Under the pieces are notes generated by a model. That model did not search any database. It saw only the letters and a program-made list of their open reading frames with translations, and was not told the DNA's origin. Below are positions 49,555 through 61,575 of a stretch of DNA of 64,000 nt, piece after piece. The stretch covers positions 2,418,001 through 2,482,000 of the forward strand of contig JAKSGN010000041.1 in NCBI GenBank assembly GCA_024180945.1, read 5' to 3'. The stretch is from Macrophomina tecta. Taxonomy: Eukaryota > Ascomycota > Dothideomycetes > Botryosphaeriales > Botryosphaeriaceae. Position 1 is the stretch's first letter. Each line of letters begins with the position of its first letter. The translations under genes and the position numbers were made by a program.

Positions 49555-51112
49555 ATGCCCTCTTTCCGCCCTTCGCCCTTTCTCGACCCCGGCGCAAAGA
49601 CACAGGATGGCCAGCTCGCCCTGGTCCACCTCAGCCGCGAGCATCTCACTCCCGTAATTCTCAATGCCTCGCCCGATGCGGTATCTGAATACGCAGAAGG
49701 ATGCGTCGTCAACACCCGGTTCGGCTCGTTCCCTCACAGCGCGCTGGTGGATGTACCGTGGGGCATGCAAGTGCGCGCCGCGAATGTCGACACAGGGCGG
49801 CGGGGCAAGAAGAGCGCCAAGAAGCGGAAGCGTGACGAGGATGCTGCGGGCGACGATGATGACAGCACGGCGTTGGTTTCCCGCCGGGGTTCCTCCTCCC
49901 CACAAAACATAAGGCTGATGTTTACGCAGGAAAGAAGTTGGCTTCGCTTCTACAGGATTCGCCCACCTTATTCCTCCCACACCCGAGACTTGGACCATCT
50001 CTCTACCGCACCGCACACAAGTAGTGTACACCCCAGACTACAGCTACGTTCTGCAGAGGCTGCGAGTCAGGCCCGGTGATACATTAATTGAGGCCGGAGC
50101 AGGTAGTGGCTCCTTCACGCATGCCTCCGTGCGCGCAACATTCAACGGATATCCTCTTGCGGAAGAAGCAGAGCAAATGAATGGTTCAGAGACAAGCAAG
50201 AAGAAGCGCAAGAAGTTCGGCCATGTCTACAGCTTCGAGTACCATGAGCCACGTGCTATCAAGCTGAAGGAAGAGCTGAAGGAACATGGCATGGACCAGC
50301 TGGTCACTGTCACCCACGCAGACGTCTACAACGACGGCTTCAGCAACCCAGAAGACGGCACAGTGCCGCAAGCTGATGCGGTATTCTTGGACCTCCCTGC
50401 TCCCTGGATGGCCCTCAAGCACCTCACTCGTACCCGCGCTGCCGCGAAATCGGCGACCACGAACTCAGATACCCCAGAACCGACGTCCGAAGGGCCCCAG
50501 GAGTGGCGGTCTCCCCTCAATCCGCGCAAGACCGTCCGCATCTGCACCTTCTCCCCCTGCATCGAGCAAGTTCAGCGCACGGCCTCGGAAATGCGGCGGT
50601 TGGGCTGGGTTGACATTGAGATGGTCGAGGTGCTGCATCGCCGTATCGAAGTCCGCCGCGACCGCATCGGCTTGCGTGAGGAGGGCCTCCGCGGCGTGAA
50701 CGCCACACCGGCCACCGTCGAAGAAGCACTCAACCGTCTGCGCGAGGTCGAGGGTCGTATCAAGAACTTCCACGAGACCATGCATGGAAATGCTGCCGCG
50801 GCGGAGAACAGCGAGCAGACTGGCGACTCGGACCAAACAAAGGGATGGGGCAAGGAGAGCAAGGAGCAGCGGCTGCAGAGGCTTAAGGAAGAGGAGAAGC
50901 AGCGAAAGACGTTCAAGGAAGGCAGGCTAGTGCACAGGACAGAGCCGGAGATCAAAACCCATACGAGCTACCTGTGCTTTGCCGTGCTGCCGCGGGAGTG
51001 GACAAAAGAAGATGAGGAGAAGGCCAGGCGGAAGTGGGATAATTATGGGGTGAAGGGGAAGTTGGACGGGACGCAGAAGAAGCAGAAGACTGAGGCCGAT
51101 GATGGAGCATAG
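49555..51112 (+). CDS. TRM61: tRNA (adenine58-N1)-methyltransferase catalytic subunit
   Basis: Makes m1A58 in the T-loop of tRNA (including initiator tRNA-Met) as a complex with TRM6, in the nucleus. Exons 49555-49888 and 49956-51112, 496 residues. The splice joins 'VSRRG' to 'FAHLIPPTPETWTISLPHRT', restoring the conserved PPTPELWTxxLPHRTQIVY block. The SAM motif is 'LIEAGAGSGSFTHASVRATF' and the catalytic Asp lies in 'DAVFLDLPAPW'. 'CTFSPCIEQVQRTASEMRRL' is the family's typical late segment. The intron is 67 bases with a GGGTTCCT donor. Two Lys-rich insertions ('KKSAKKRKRDED', 'SKKKRKKF') are usual in fungal forms and can act as nuclear signals. The tail is coiled and charged. Confidence 0.94.
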
Positions 51113-51638
51113 GTTGATCTCGGACAAGGGAAGTCTGCGGTATGGAGGTACACTACAGACATACACAGGAGAGAGGTTCTGGCCGTTGATGTGCTGTGCT
51201 CATCCATCCTCATGGTTGAGATGAATCCTATGGTTCATATGGATGGGCTTGAGCGGAGTGTACGAGGTCTATGGACTTGATCTCCAGTACTGACGTAGCA
51301 GAGCTATCCGTGCCCTTCAATATCATTGTCAAGTACATTCGTATGCTCCTCACGCACAGACTTCATTCTCTTGCGGTCCACACTGCTGTTCGTAGCCATG
51401 TTTACGATATTCCTTCATGGTGATTGCTGTTTCCATTGGAGCCTCATTTTCAACTCCCCCCTCCCCCAACCAGGGATTGACTGGAGGCTCACGCTCCGCA
51501 CGAATGACCATGAAAGTTTCTATGCCGTTTCTGAAGCCCTGGAGAGAACGTCATGGCCCGCGCAGCAGGCGTGTGGTCTGGGCGTAAGAGTGCGCGTAAA
51601 TGTCCTGCTGCAGTGACGTGGAGTAGTACTTCCTCCCA
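51113..51638. other. convergent intergenic region
   Basis: 3' ends of TRM61 and the 2OG oxygenase face each other here. No gene recognised. Confidence 0.55.
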
Positions 51639-52839
51639 CTACGTGGAACTGGAAAATATTATACTATTTTCTAATTCTCTCAGAAGATGTCGGAGTTTCC
51701 ATAGGAGCCTGAAGCGCACTGTTAGAAACAAAGAGAAAGGGGTACGGGGGAGGGGAGCGAAAGGAATACCTTTGCCTCCTGCCGTAATATTATTGGCACG
51801 TTCCAGGATGTACTCCCCAGCTCGGATAGGCGGGTACTTGGAAGGATTATCCTCCGAGACGCAGTTCGGCAGCGTCTGCAGCAAACCATCAGCACCAAGA
51901 ATTAGCCCAGAGGGAGAGGGAAAACCTACCTCAACAACCTGGTCGTAGTTGATGCTGAAGAAGAAAGGCACACTGTACCTTGCCTCCTTCGTCCTGTTGA
52001 CGACCCTGTGCACCGTGCTCTTATACTGGTCGTTCGTCCACCTCATCAAGAAATCCCCGACATTGACAATCAACCCGCCCTCGACCTTGCCGACCGGCAC
52101 CCACTCTCCTTCCGGGTTCAAGATCTCCAGCCCGGGCGTGCTACTCGGCAGCAGTAGCGTAAAGCACTCGTAGTCCGAATGCGCTCCCAGTCCAATCTTG
52201 TCATCCTCTCCCTCCTTGGCCTCCACCTCCTTCTCCTTGGCCGGATAATACATCAACCGCGCAATACCCCCGGGATGCGTGACCATCTCATCAAAATGGC
52301 CCTCCTCCAGTCCTAGGCTCAGCGCAAACAGCCTAAACAGATGCCTCGCCAGCCCCAAACACTGCCCATAATACCCCCTCACACCCTCAAAAAACCCAGG
52401 CAAATCCTCCTCCTTGGGCCACAGATTCGCGCTCTCCCCGGGCGCCAGCGGGGTTCCGTCAAGCTCGACGTAGCGCCCGTCCCCGCACCCATCGACATCG
52501 AGCGCGGGCTCGTACCCCCAGTTGAACCCCTCCTTGGACTCGGCGCCGTTCCCCTCGACGAAGGTCGTGTACGCTGGCGGCTCGTAGCCGCGGTGCAGCG
52601 TGCTCTGGCGCATGTGGATCGCGTCCTTCTGGGCGGGGCTTAGCTCGTGGAAGAAGCGACGCGCCTGCTCGAGCACCGTCGCGCACGCGCTCTCCGGAAT
52701 GCCGTGGCCAGTGATGGTGAAGAAGCCCGAGGTCGTGCACGCGGCGCGGATCTGCGCCGCGACGCGCTGGCGGGCGGCGAGGTCGCCGGTGAAGGAGGGC
52801 GAGAGGTCGATGGTCGGGACGGTGAAGGAGGAAGGGCCA

Positions 52840-52880
<41 letters not shown>

Positions 52881-52991
52881 GGCGGCCAGGCGCGATGCCA
52901 GGTACGAGGCTGCACCTTGGCGCGCGGCTTCGGACGTCGCCTTGTCGAAGGTTGGCGGAGTGTAGGACGGGTGCTGGATCGAGGCTGCCAT
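51639..52991 (-). CDS. 2-oxoglutarate/Fe(II)-dependent oxygenase, isopenicillin-N-synthase-like
   Basis: Non-heme iron dioxygenase; about 415 residues from exons 52991-51930, 51875-51770 and 51718-51639. N-terminal DIOX_N domain ('FTVPTIDLSPSF', 'SGFFTITGHGIPESA'), then the double-stranded beta-helix: iron ligands His and Asp in GAHSDYECFTLLL, distal His in 'YKSTVHRVVN', and 2-oxoglutarate-binding Arg-x-Ser in ARYSVPFF. Both introns (54 and 51 bases) are in frame and free of stops, so the unspliced frame also reads through (450 residues); the splice sites are good and 'NYDQVVETLPNCVSEDNPSKY' joins as expected (written here at its limit as DQVVETLPNCVSEDNPSKY). A run of 12 Ser near residue 39-50 is encoded by a trinucleotide microsatellite. 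Substrate unknown; no cluster partners nearby. Confidence 0.9.
52843..52878 (+). repeat. (CTG)12 microsatellite in coding sequence
   Basis: Twelve perfect CTG units, read on the minus strand as AGC codons for a poly-Ser run in the 2OG oxygenase. Likely length-variable among strains. Confidence 0.95.
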
Positions 52992-54237
52992 GGCTCTTGT
53001 CGTTACAGCAAGCGCTGTGTGGGATTTCCTGGGCGAGGTAATGCTCCGCGGATGGGAGGGAAAGGGAAATGGCGTGTGCCTCTTTGTCTCTCTTGGCTGG
53101 TTTCGGGTGGTCTTCTTGGCCGGCTTTTTCTCTCCTCTTTGAATTCCGATGAGGCCCTGGAAATTGGGTGTTTTGAATGCAAAGCTTGGTAAGTCAGGAG
53201 GCGTTGCTCGATATGTTATGGGATCCTCGTTTGTTGAAAGGTGGGGTTGCAGAAGATTGGCCGGTGATAGAAATCGTCCATCTTATCGCTTCGCCCCAAT
53301 GAGCGCCGTTGGATGATGTTTACGTCATCAGCATTACTGCCTGTTTCGGCATCTGCTGTGGACAGCCGAGTTGCTCTGATGTGACTGCTCATCAAAATGG
53401 CCGGAGTGTGGAGTTGAGATCTGTCAAAGAGACAAACTCGTCCAGAATGAATTCGGATCTCGCCGAGTGCGAATGCTTTTCTCGGCTTCCGACCGTTGTC
53501 TTGCGTCGCCGGAAGTGCATTGGGATCAGCTATGCAGAAGTACCGAAGAAAGGGCGGCGCTATCAACACACTGGGGTAGGTGAGGAGCTGTTGGACGCAT
53601 TACGCGTGGACAGTGACATTGGATAGCATCTCAATCTCGTCTTCCAGGGATTGGCTCTATACCTTAATTGATGGGTGCTTCAGACCCTAGCATGTTCGCA
53701 GGCTAAAACAGCCCCCTGTTTTCTAGCTGAGGGCTCGAAAAGCCCAGCCTGAGAATCGTACGATCGGAGTAGCGACCTACAGTCCATGAGATATTTCAAT
53801 CTGCCGAGCGTACGTAAATTCCGCAGGTTTGCACATTGCGATTGCTAATATCAATAGACATTGTAGAAGTGGTCTAGACGCATATGCTCAAAGCATGAGC
53901 AGACGGCGGACATAGACAAGTTATTTTACTGCTCCCACAATATGAAAGCATACAGATGCTTCCCGTGTCCATGGGTAATTAAAGAATACAGAGCAATGCT
54001 CCTGAGATGAATTAATCTACAGTCATGGTTTCTCACATTTGAATGTAGACTGTAACGATCGTTTACATTTTCTGTTGCGCAATACATCCTGTGTATATGC
54101 ACCACCCATTTCATATATCTGTGGAAGCCAACGCCAGTCTATACCCAGCCCATCACGTTTTCAACACAGAAACTTTTACCCTTTTCCTCATTTCCCGGCA
54201 CGTCATCCACACGATGCATATCATTCCATGTACCACT
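52992..54237. other. intergenic, 1.25 kb
   Basis: Upstream of the oxygenase and downstream of the phosphate permease. Short overlapping frames at 53216-53626 carry no domain. AT-rich from about 53800. Nothing recognised. Confidence 0.55.
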
Positions 54238-56133
54238 CTACGCAGAGTAACCAAAGCGAGGGGCATTGATAATAATGCCCATCAAACACCCTGACACAAT
54301 ACCGGTAACAGGCAGTGTGATGAACCAACCACAATAGATCCAAGTGACCATGCGCCAGTTAATTGTACGCCAAGTACCAGAGCAAAGGCCAACGCCAACC
54401 GTGGCACCAGTGATGCACTGCGTCGTAGAGACGGGCAGGGCCAGCTGTGTAGCCATGATGATGGTGATGGCGCTGCCCAGCTCCATCGAAAAGCCGCGGG
54501 AGGGTGAGTGCAATGTGATGCGGTTGCCCAGGTTGCGCATGATGTTATATCCGTATGTCCAGAGGCCGATGACGATGCCGGCGCCACCGAAGGCCAGGAT
54601 CCAAAGCGGAACGGACTGGTCGGAGGAGATTAGGCCGGTGCGCCAGATGAGGTAGATGGTTGCGAACGGGCCGACGGCGCTATTGTGGACACAAGAGTTA
54701 GTGATCCTGAAAATATTAATGTAGCTCAGTGAAGGCTTACTTGGAAACATCATTGGCTCCGTGGGTGAACGAGGCCGTGGCAGCGGTCATGACCTGAAGG
54801 AATGAGTACATGTACTCTGCGCGGTTGTCATAATGCGCAGCATGGGCCTCGCGCTCATCGACATTGCCAGACAGGAAATCCTGTTTCTTCTGGGCGGAGA
54901 CGACATCTTGCTCCACACCGTGGAAGAATGCCCTCTTCGCGAAGTAGAACAGAACAGCGGGGCTGTAGACTGGACCTTCGGGACGTTTCCTCTTGGGTTC
55001 TTCTAAGAGCTCGGCTTCCTTAGGAGAGGAAGCTTGCTTAGCCTTAATCGCAGGAGACGCGACTGGACTATCGGCGTCGGAGACGTAGGGTGCTTTCTCG
55101 ATATCATCAGGATCTGTCTGTTGAGCACGCATACGCTCTGCCTCAATCTCTTCCTTGGTGCGATGACCTGCGTAGAAGTCCTTGATATCTTGAACGCCCT
55201 CAGGACGGGGAGGGACCTCGCCACGTTTGAGGAGGAGAGGGCCTTGCGGGATATTATACCACCTCAGAGGCCAGTCTCCATGAATCACCTTGCGCCAGAG
55301 GTAAGGAAGGAAGAATATGGAAATTAATAGCGCGACGCCTCCGGCAACACCAAGAACGCAGCCGGCGATTTCGCTGCCGCTGAGGTTGATTTTCTCGGAG
55401 GCACCCTTCCAAACGATAAGCACTGTAGTATGCTGTTAGCAGAAGCCACTTTGAGAGAGATGCTTGTGGGTAAAGAAGTGACTTACTCGTCAAGAGGCCC
55501 GAGGTCAGAGCAAAGTAGAGTGGAATGGCGTAAAAGGCGTGCTTGACCGGATTCTGCCGCAGCATGACACCATATTTGGTAACCAAGAAGATGATGGCAC
55601 CAAAGCATGCAGATATGCCGGGCGCGCAAACCCAGGCAAGGAACACGGAAGAGACACCATTGATTGTCCAGTTAATGCCGCTTACACCGACGGTAGCGAC
55701 GCCAACACCAAGCACACCACCCATGATGGAGTGCGTGGTGCTGACCGGCAGACCGACCCTTGTGGCAAAGGTGAGATAGATGGAGGAGGCCACGACGGCG
55801 CATACCATGGCCAGCATGAGCACTGCAGGATCGTCGTCAAAGACCTCCGTCTTGATGACCTTCGTACGAATAGTGTCGGCGACACGAGCACCCACACCGA
55901 TAGCACCACTGAACTCCATGACGGTTGCTATGCCCATGGCTTGTGCCATGGTCAAAGACCGCGAAGATACCGACGTGGCAAATGAGTTGGCCACATCATT
56001 GGCGCCTTGGAGCAACTGTCAGTGTGAAGTGTTCTCCTGGGTTGAGAAGGAATGCAATACCGATGTTGAAAGCGTCAAGGAAGGCAAAGATAAGGCCGAT
56101 GGCGAAGAGGTAATCGTACTGATGCAGAACCAT
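54238..56133 (-). CDS. sodium/phosphate symporter, PHO-4/PHO89 family
   Basis: Plasma-membrane inorganic phosphate permease (PiT family; Neurospora PHO-4, yeast Pho89). Exons 56133-56061, 56005-55487, 55422-54741 and 54679-54238, 571 residues, frame closing exactly. Both halves of the inverted-repeat signature are visible across splices: 'NIGANDVANSFATSVSS' and 'HGANDVSNAVGPFATIYLIW', plus paired 'GLPVSTTHSIMGGVLGVG' and 'ALPVSTTQCITGATVGVG'. Ten or so hydrophobic segments flank a central cytosolic loop (about residues 250-395) that is rich in Glu, Lys and Pro. Usually induced by phosphate starvation through a Pho4/NUC-1 type factor; I saw no CACGTG in the 250 bases upstream. Confidence 0.94.
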
Positions 56134-57401
56134 CTTCGCTGACTGTGTCAAAAAGAGCTGGAAAAGAATGGGCTCTGGTCTGATGCTAGGAAGAGCACAC
56201 GACAGTGTACCAGAACTTGCGTTCCTTTATATGAGCCGCATAGTTTGATCAAGTAACACCTGAAAACCTGACCGAGGAGCCCAACGCCCGGCTTCCAATG
56301 GACAGGCGTCTCGTTTGAACGTGTTTTGCCGCTGTTGCTTGTGTGTGTGAGGCTGAGAGGTTCCGCCGCGATAGTATCTCTTGGGCCATCTTGGACGCTC
56401 TTGGGTGCTCCGCTTGAAACGCCAATTAGGCCGGAGGCAGCCCTATGATATGCCGGCCTCGCCCCTACGAAAGGAATTCTGCCAAGCTTCCGCCCTCTTC
56501 TACCCCGAGAAGCCCATGCTGGCATGGCGTCACCCGCGGGCTCGCCAAGATTTCACCCGCTGCCAAGCCCGCTGCAAGGGAAAAGCCAATCAGATCAGTG
56601 TGTTTCAACATGTGCTTAAGGTGTTGGACTGCTACACTTTTCATGTCGGTTTCTCCATTACCGAAACAGGTAAGGGTAGGGGTATGCTTCGCTTTGCCTG
56701 ACCCGCCACCGGCCAAGGTTCCCGCTCTAGTTTACTGTGGCTGCGGCTATGGCCATGGCGGAAGTGCCGATGATCCGGTTGGCTCCACTGAGATGGCAGA
56801 GATGGCTATTACGTGGGTGTTCCCAGGCCTTCCGCGGTAACCAGCCAAGCCAAGCCGAGCAACGTGTGATGGGCCAACAGTCATCATGTCGAACTGGGAT
56901 CAATAACGCCACAAGAGAGTCCTCTAAACACGATGGGCAGAAACAAAAACCTGCCAAATCTTATATGGAGCTTGAAAAATAGGAAAGAAAATATGATTCA
57001 TGGGAAGATGCGGATTCGGTCGAGTCCGTGGGTATCTTATACAAGGCGCGCAATGGAGCTCCGGAAACCCAAAACACCAAAATTATCCCTAGATGTGTGG
57101 AGAACTGAAATGCTCGTGCTGTTCGGTTTGAGCGCAAGCTTCATAAGCCTGCAGAAGCATGTTTGTTCGGCCAGAGGATAAGCCTGAGCTGGCCAAGCTA
57201 TATTCATCTTCGAAAGGCTCAATGTGTCGAAGGGAAGCGACTAGCATGCTCATGACCGCAAAACCAGATAACCGGAAGGGCTCGACTCCTCCAGAATCTT
57301 TACCAGATTCCAGGTTAAATCCTGCATCTGCATAAAGCAGACCACGATCGCCTCAAGATCGAGAGACGGCCGGGATGGCGAAGAAGTGTGGAGCCCTTCG
57401 T
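56134..57401. other. intergenic upstream of phosphate permease
   Basis: Holds the PHO-4 gene promoter and the 3' side of the coiled-coil gene. Frames at 56381-56840 and 56727-56982 overlap on both strands without a domain. Nothing recognised. Confidence 0.5.
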
Positions 57402-57914
57402 TCAGCGTGCCGATGTTACGATGGACTTTTCCAAAGCTTTGACCTTGCGGCGCAGGTATTGTACACGGCGCTTGGTGACCTGTAGCTTCTGACGTACCGT
57501 GTCGATTCGTCCTCGTGTGGCATTCAGCTTTGACTGCGTATCGGTGATCATGTCGCGCACACGGCCACGGCTCTGGGCAATCTTTTCCTGGAAACCAACG
57601 GCACGGCGCATGAGAGGGCATGTGAGACGACGAGGGAATATCTCGAGACTCTCGCATATCTGCTTCTTGATTTTTGCTTTCTCGAGATCGACTTCGCGTA
57701 TAAAGTCCTGGGCGTCCTCAAGGCATTTGGTCCATGACTCGACGGCTTCGTGCTCTTTCTCCAAGGCTTCTTCAAGGATTGGAATCAGATCGGATTTCGC
57801 CTTCAGCTCGCGCTGGTCGGCCTTCAGCTGTTCATTGAGTCGGGCACGGCGGCCGGTAGTTGTGTCGGGGGGCTTCGTCACGTCGCGAGCACGAGGAGCT
57901 CGGGCCCGGGCCAT
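57402..57914 (-). CDS. small basic coiled-coil protein, unidentified
   Basis: 170 residues from the ATG at 57914 (MARARAPRARDVTKPPDTTT). Nearly the whole protein is predicted helix with heptad character: 'LNEQLKADQRELKAKSDLIP', 'LEEALEKEHEAVESWTKCLE', 'IDTVRQKLQVTKRRVQYLRR'. It is Lys- and Arg-rich with no signal peptide. The frame is open upstream to 58046, but that stretch lacks the helical character. I do not recognise a family; a partner-binding coiled coil is all that can be said. Confidence 0.55.
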   Translation of the reverse strand: MARARAPRARDVTKPPDTTTGRRARLNEQLKADQRELKAKSDLIPILEEALEKEHEAVESWTKCLEDAQDFIREVDLEKAKIKKQICESLEIFPRRLTCPLMRRAVGFQEKIAQSRGRVRDMITDTQSKLNATRGRIDTVRQKLQVTKRRVQYLRRKVKALEKSIVTSAR

Positions 57915-59502
57915 GGGGCATAGGGAGGAGGACCAAAGTGGAGCTGGCAAGAGGGTCAACGACCGTTCGTAAAGGAGCGAACGAGAAGTGAGAACTTCTC
58001 GGCCCGAGGATCGGCACGCGATGGTAGAATGCAGCTGGTTACGCAAAAAAGACGGCAGTGGTGGTTCTGCGGAGCTAGGTAGCTGCCGTGCCTCTCAACC
58101 CAGTCCCCCGCGGCAATTGTCGGCTTTCCTTCCGCCGGGCTATCATTTTTGCGGTCCACAACCGACGCCGCGCCGCGCCCGCACGTGCGCGCAGCATTTC
58201 TGAGTCTGCTCCCTGAAAGGACTTTGGCGTCCAACGTCGAACCCACCATTCGGATGTCACTCTCAGACTCGTGCGTGCCCTGATGTTAGTCTCGTCTGCA
58301 CATGCATTCCTTCGTCCTCGCTTTATTCAAGCAGATACTTTTGCGTTCAGGCCTCATGAATCGTTGCCGATATAAGTGACCCCGCTCCCCCGCAAACTCA
58401 AACCCGCTTCACCTGCCGATGGCACCACGGTCGCTCGCCATTGACATGGAAGGCTCCTGCTGCTGTTAAGCTTTGATGTATGTTGCTGCCTTGCTTCGTG
58501 ACTGGCGTGTTCTCCTAGCTATTGGCGAGAGCATTTGCTTGCCTGGGTGTTCCCATCGGACTAATGCTCCGCTTGTGAAAGATTATCGGCAGAAGCGTCA
58601 TGAGTGTGATGGCAGCCGCACATGCCAGGGCAAAAGTCAAACATGTGGGCCTGCATGTCCAGCTCGGGCTCGGCTGCATCTGCAAATACGACGCACCACG
58701 TCTTTACGGAAGGTTTATGCGATTCGCTATTCTGTTACATTTTGCCTCGACGAGTTGATCTACAGGGAGTGATTTTTGTCTTATGTCTCAATTTGCATTT
58801 GAAGGAGAAGTGGTCGAGAAGAGAAAAGGAGAAGATGGTAAATGGAAAAGCACACCAGCATCCAAAGCAAAGGAGGAAAAAGGAGAAGCCCATCCCACCA
58901 TTTCCCCCCTGAGGCCAAGCTACCGCCCACACCCTTTGCACACCACCTACGCCCCCTTTCCAGTTTCCTGCCTTACCATCCACCGAAAAACCCCCTTACC
59001 CCCGCTAACGCTATGCCGCAAAGTTTTGGGGAAATGACATCCGAGAAGAGACCAAGCCAGAAAGATTTCCGCATAGAAAACCATTTGACAAGAAAGAGAG
59101 AGAGAGAGAGAGCAAAAGGCTCGCGAGATATAGAAAAAGACGTGTTAAGAAGCCCGAAAAGCAAGCAACTCGATGACGGCCGAACGTGAGACGCCATGCA
59201 AAATGACCTTATGTCCGCTTTGTATCCGCCATCCATACTTTTATCGTTCGAAGGAAGCTTCCGAAACACCATTCCGAGAGATCGTATCTCGTTCTATGCC
59301 TTTGTGCCAACCTGCCGCCATGCTCCCTTGCACGCAACCGGGTGCCGATTCCGAATTTCCAGGAGGATCCGCATAAATCGAAAAACAAGATGCCCATCCC
59401 ACGCCGTCGCTAGTCGTTGCTGCCACCCGAATACTTATTTCCCGAAATAGATTATCGATCCGATGTGCGAGAAAGGAACGCAACGACTTTTCTAGATGCC
59501 TT
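57915..59502. other. intergenic, 1.6 kb
   Basis: No gene with a domain. GA-repeat at 59094-59110. Lys- and Glu-rich frame at 58783-59037 has no homolog that I know. The right end is the 3' region of the Dri1-like gene. Confidence 0.5.
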
Positions 59503-61575
59503 TTAAGCGGGAGACTTGTTCGCCGGAGCTCCAACACTGCGGCGAGAGTCATCTCCGACCGAAAGCTGACCAAAGCTGGGCGTCAAAAACGAGAAGGGGT
59601 CGTTCTGACCGTCCGGTACACTGCCATTGGAAAATCCTGCGCCAGCAGAGGCCGGGGCTTGGCCGGCCGATGAGAAGGCCGCCTCAGCCGCACGGCTGTC
59701 GAAGGGAGAAGCATGCATGCCACCGTTCGGCGCATACTGCGTACCCATAGGAGGATACGGGCTAGCTGCACCAATTCCCGAGGGCAGAGCGTACGTAGAG
59801 GGAGGGCCGCCAAACTGTTGGCCAGGGAAGCCAGCTCCAGAGCCGAAACCACCAGCAGCGCCGAAAGGACCAGCACCAGGCGTACCGGCCATCGAAGGGG
59901 GTCCCATCCCGTAGCTAGAAGGCGTATCCATGGGCGAGGGGAACGCCGTGTCCGCGACAACGGCAGCACCAGCACGGCTAGCGCCGCAGCGAAGGCAGCT
60001 GACGTTCTTGGCGAAGTTATGATACCCGCATCCTTCAGAACCACACTTCCAATCACCAGCACGGAAGGGGACAATACCACCACTGTTACCACCGCGCATG
60101 TGGCCAGGCATGCCATGGCCGTGACCCATGTGATGGGGCGGGCCCATCATGCCAGGGTGGCCATAGCCATACGGGTAGCCACCCATTGGGTCGCCAGCAG
60201 GGCCACCGGACATGGCAGGGAACGAGCAACGGAAACAGGCTGTGCGACGCTGAAAGTTGGAGAATCCGCAAGACGGGCAGGTCCAGTCACCAGGGCGAGG
60301 ACGGTTCTTGCTGGGAGGGAAGGGAGTGAGGATTTCAGCGGCGCGGTCGAGAACACGGCTAGAAGAGGGCGAAACCTCAATGGCCTTTTCGTTCAGGGCG
60401 CGGCCGTTCATACACAAGCTTTCGGCAGCCTGATGTAATGTTAGAAACAGGATGCGTTGTGCAGTGGGACATAAGAGCGTGGTCGGTCGCAGTTTCGTTG
60501 GTAAACAATGACAGTATTTTACTTACCTCCTCATGAGATGAGAAAATGGCAAAACCAGTGCCCGTCGGCTTGTGCTGGTCCGGGGTGCGGAGCGTCCAAA
60601 AAGCAATGGGCCGGCCGCCAAACTGCGTAAACCAGCTCTCCAATTCAGACTGAGTCGTGTCATGGGGAAGACCGCTCATGTGGAGGACCTTGCTGCGCTC
60701 CGACAAGAAGGCGCGAACATCTGCCCTGGCATCCATTGGGCGGGTGAGGACGTCGGGGTGTTCGTGAGGTGGTTGCGACTTGCGGATGAGGCCCCTAAGA
60801 ACACGAGCAAGGGTGACCGCTTCTTCCATGGCCCGCCTGGGCGACGCGGGGGCCAGTGCCTGGAGGTGGAAAGGGAGGTTGTGCTTAATAGGAGCGGAAG
60901 ATTGGACCGGCTCGACCTCAAGGGCGGCGCAGATGTTGGACAGAGCGCTCGAACCGAAGGGCAGAGACTCCGGATGGTGGGCTTGCCAGCGTTGATATTC
61001 CGTGCGCAGGTCGAATGTCCTGGAGTGTTGAAGGTAGGGCGGCAATACGACAGCCTTGTCCCGAGCCTCGCGCGGAAGCTGCACACGTAGATCCCACGAG
61101 TCAAGTGTGACGAAGGCGAATTCGTGGTTCTTCGAGAGGAGGTGCTCGTTGGCGAACTGATCGAAGCGGTTGATTGCGTCACGGAACGAGCCGGAGTTGC
61201 GGACGTGCTCCCAGGTGAGCGTGGTCAGGGAAGCTGTTGGAAGCAAGCTGGTCAGCGGGGCCGGTGGTGATGGAAGGCTTTCGGTGGATGGGAAACTCAC
61301 TGCAAAGAGGGGTGATGGGCGTGTTCACAGGCTTCACAAGCACGCTCTCGCGATGCAACTTCACGCAGCAGATGTCAGCAAAAATTTTGCCCGCATCAAT
61401 GGGAGGTCTGAGAGCACACCTCTTCGCAGGACTTCGCATCCAGCAGGATCCATCCCAACTCAATGACCTCGGCAGAGTCCTTGGTCACGTACACGCCATG
61501 CTCGTCACACGTCGTCGCTACGTGAATGACAACGTAGCGGTCCAGATTGCTCCCCTGAGGCGGATTGGTAGCCAT
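59503..61575 (-). CDS. Dri1-like RNA-binding protein: degenerate exonuclease, RRM, two RanBP2 fingers
   Basis: 615 residues; exons 61575-61420, 61358-61301, 61233-60527 and 60429-59503. Domain order: an ERI1-like DEDDh exonuclease fold (about 10-180), an RRM (253-328, 'KVLHMSGLPHDTTQSELESW'), two RanBP2 zinc fingers (352-378 'GDWTCPSCGFSNFQRRTACF'; 430-458 'GDWKCGSEGCGYHNFAKNVS'), then a Gly/Pro/Ala-rich tail. Fission yeast Dri1, which has the RRM and fingers, acts in heterochromatin silencing. The exonuclease part looks inactive: motif I reads VVIHVATTCDE where ERI1 has DxEATC, and the third acidic site is lost (LPFGSSALSNICAAL), although DSWDL of motif II is kept. Nuclear RNA binding is likely; the chromatin role here is inference. 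Confidence 0.88.
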
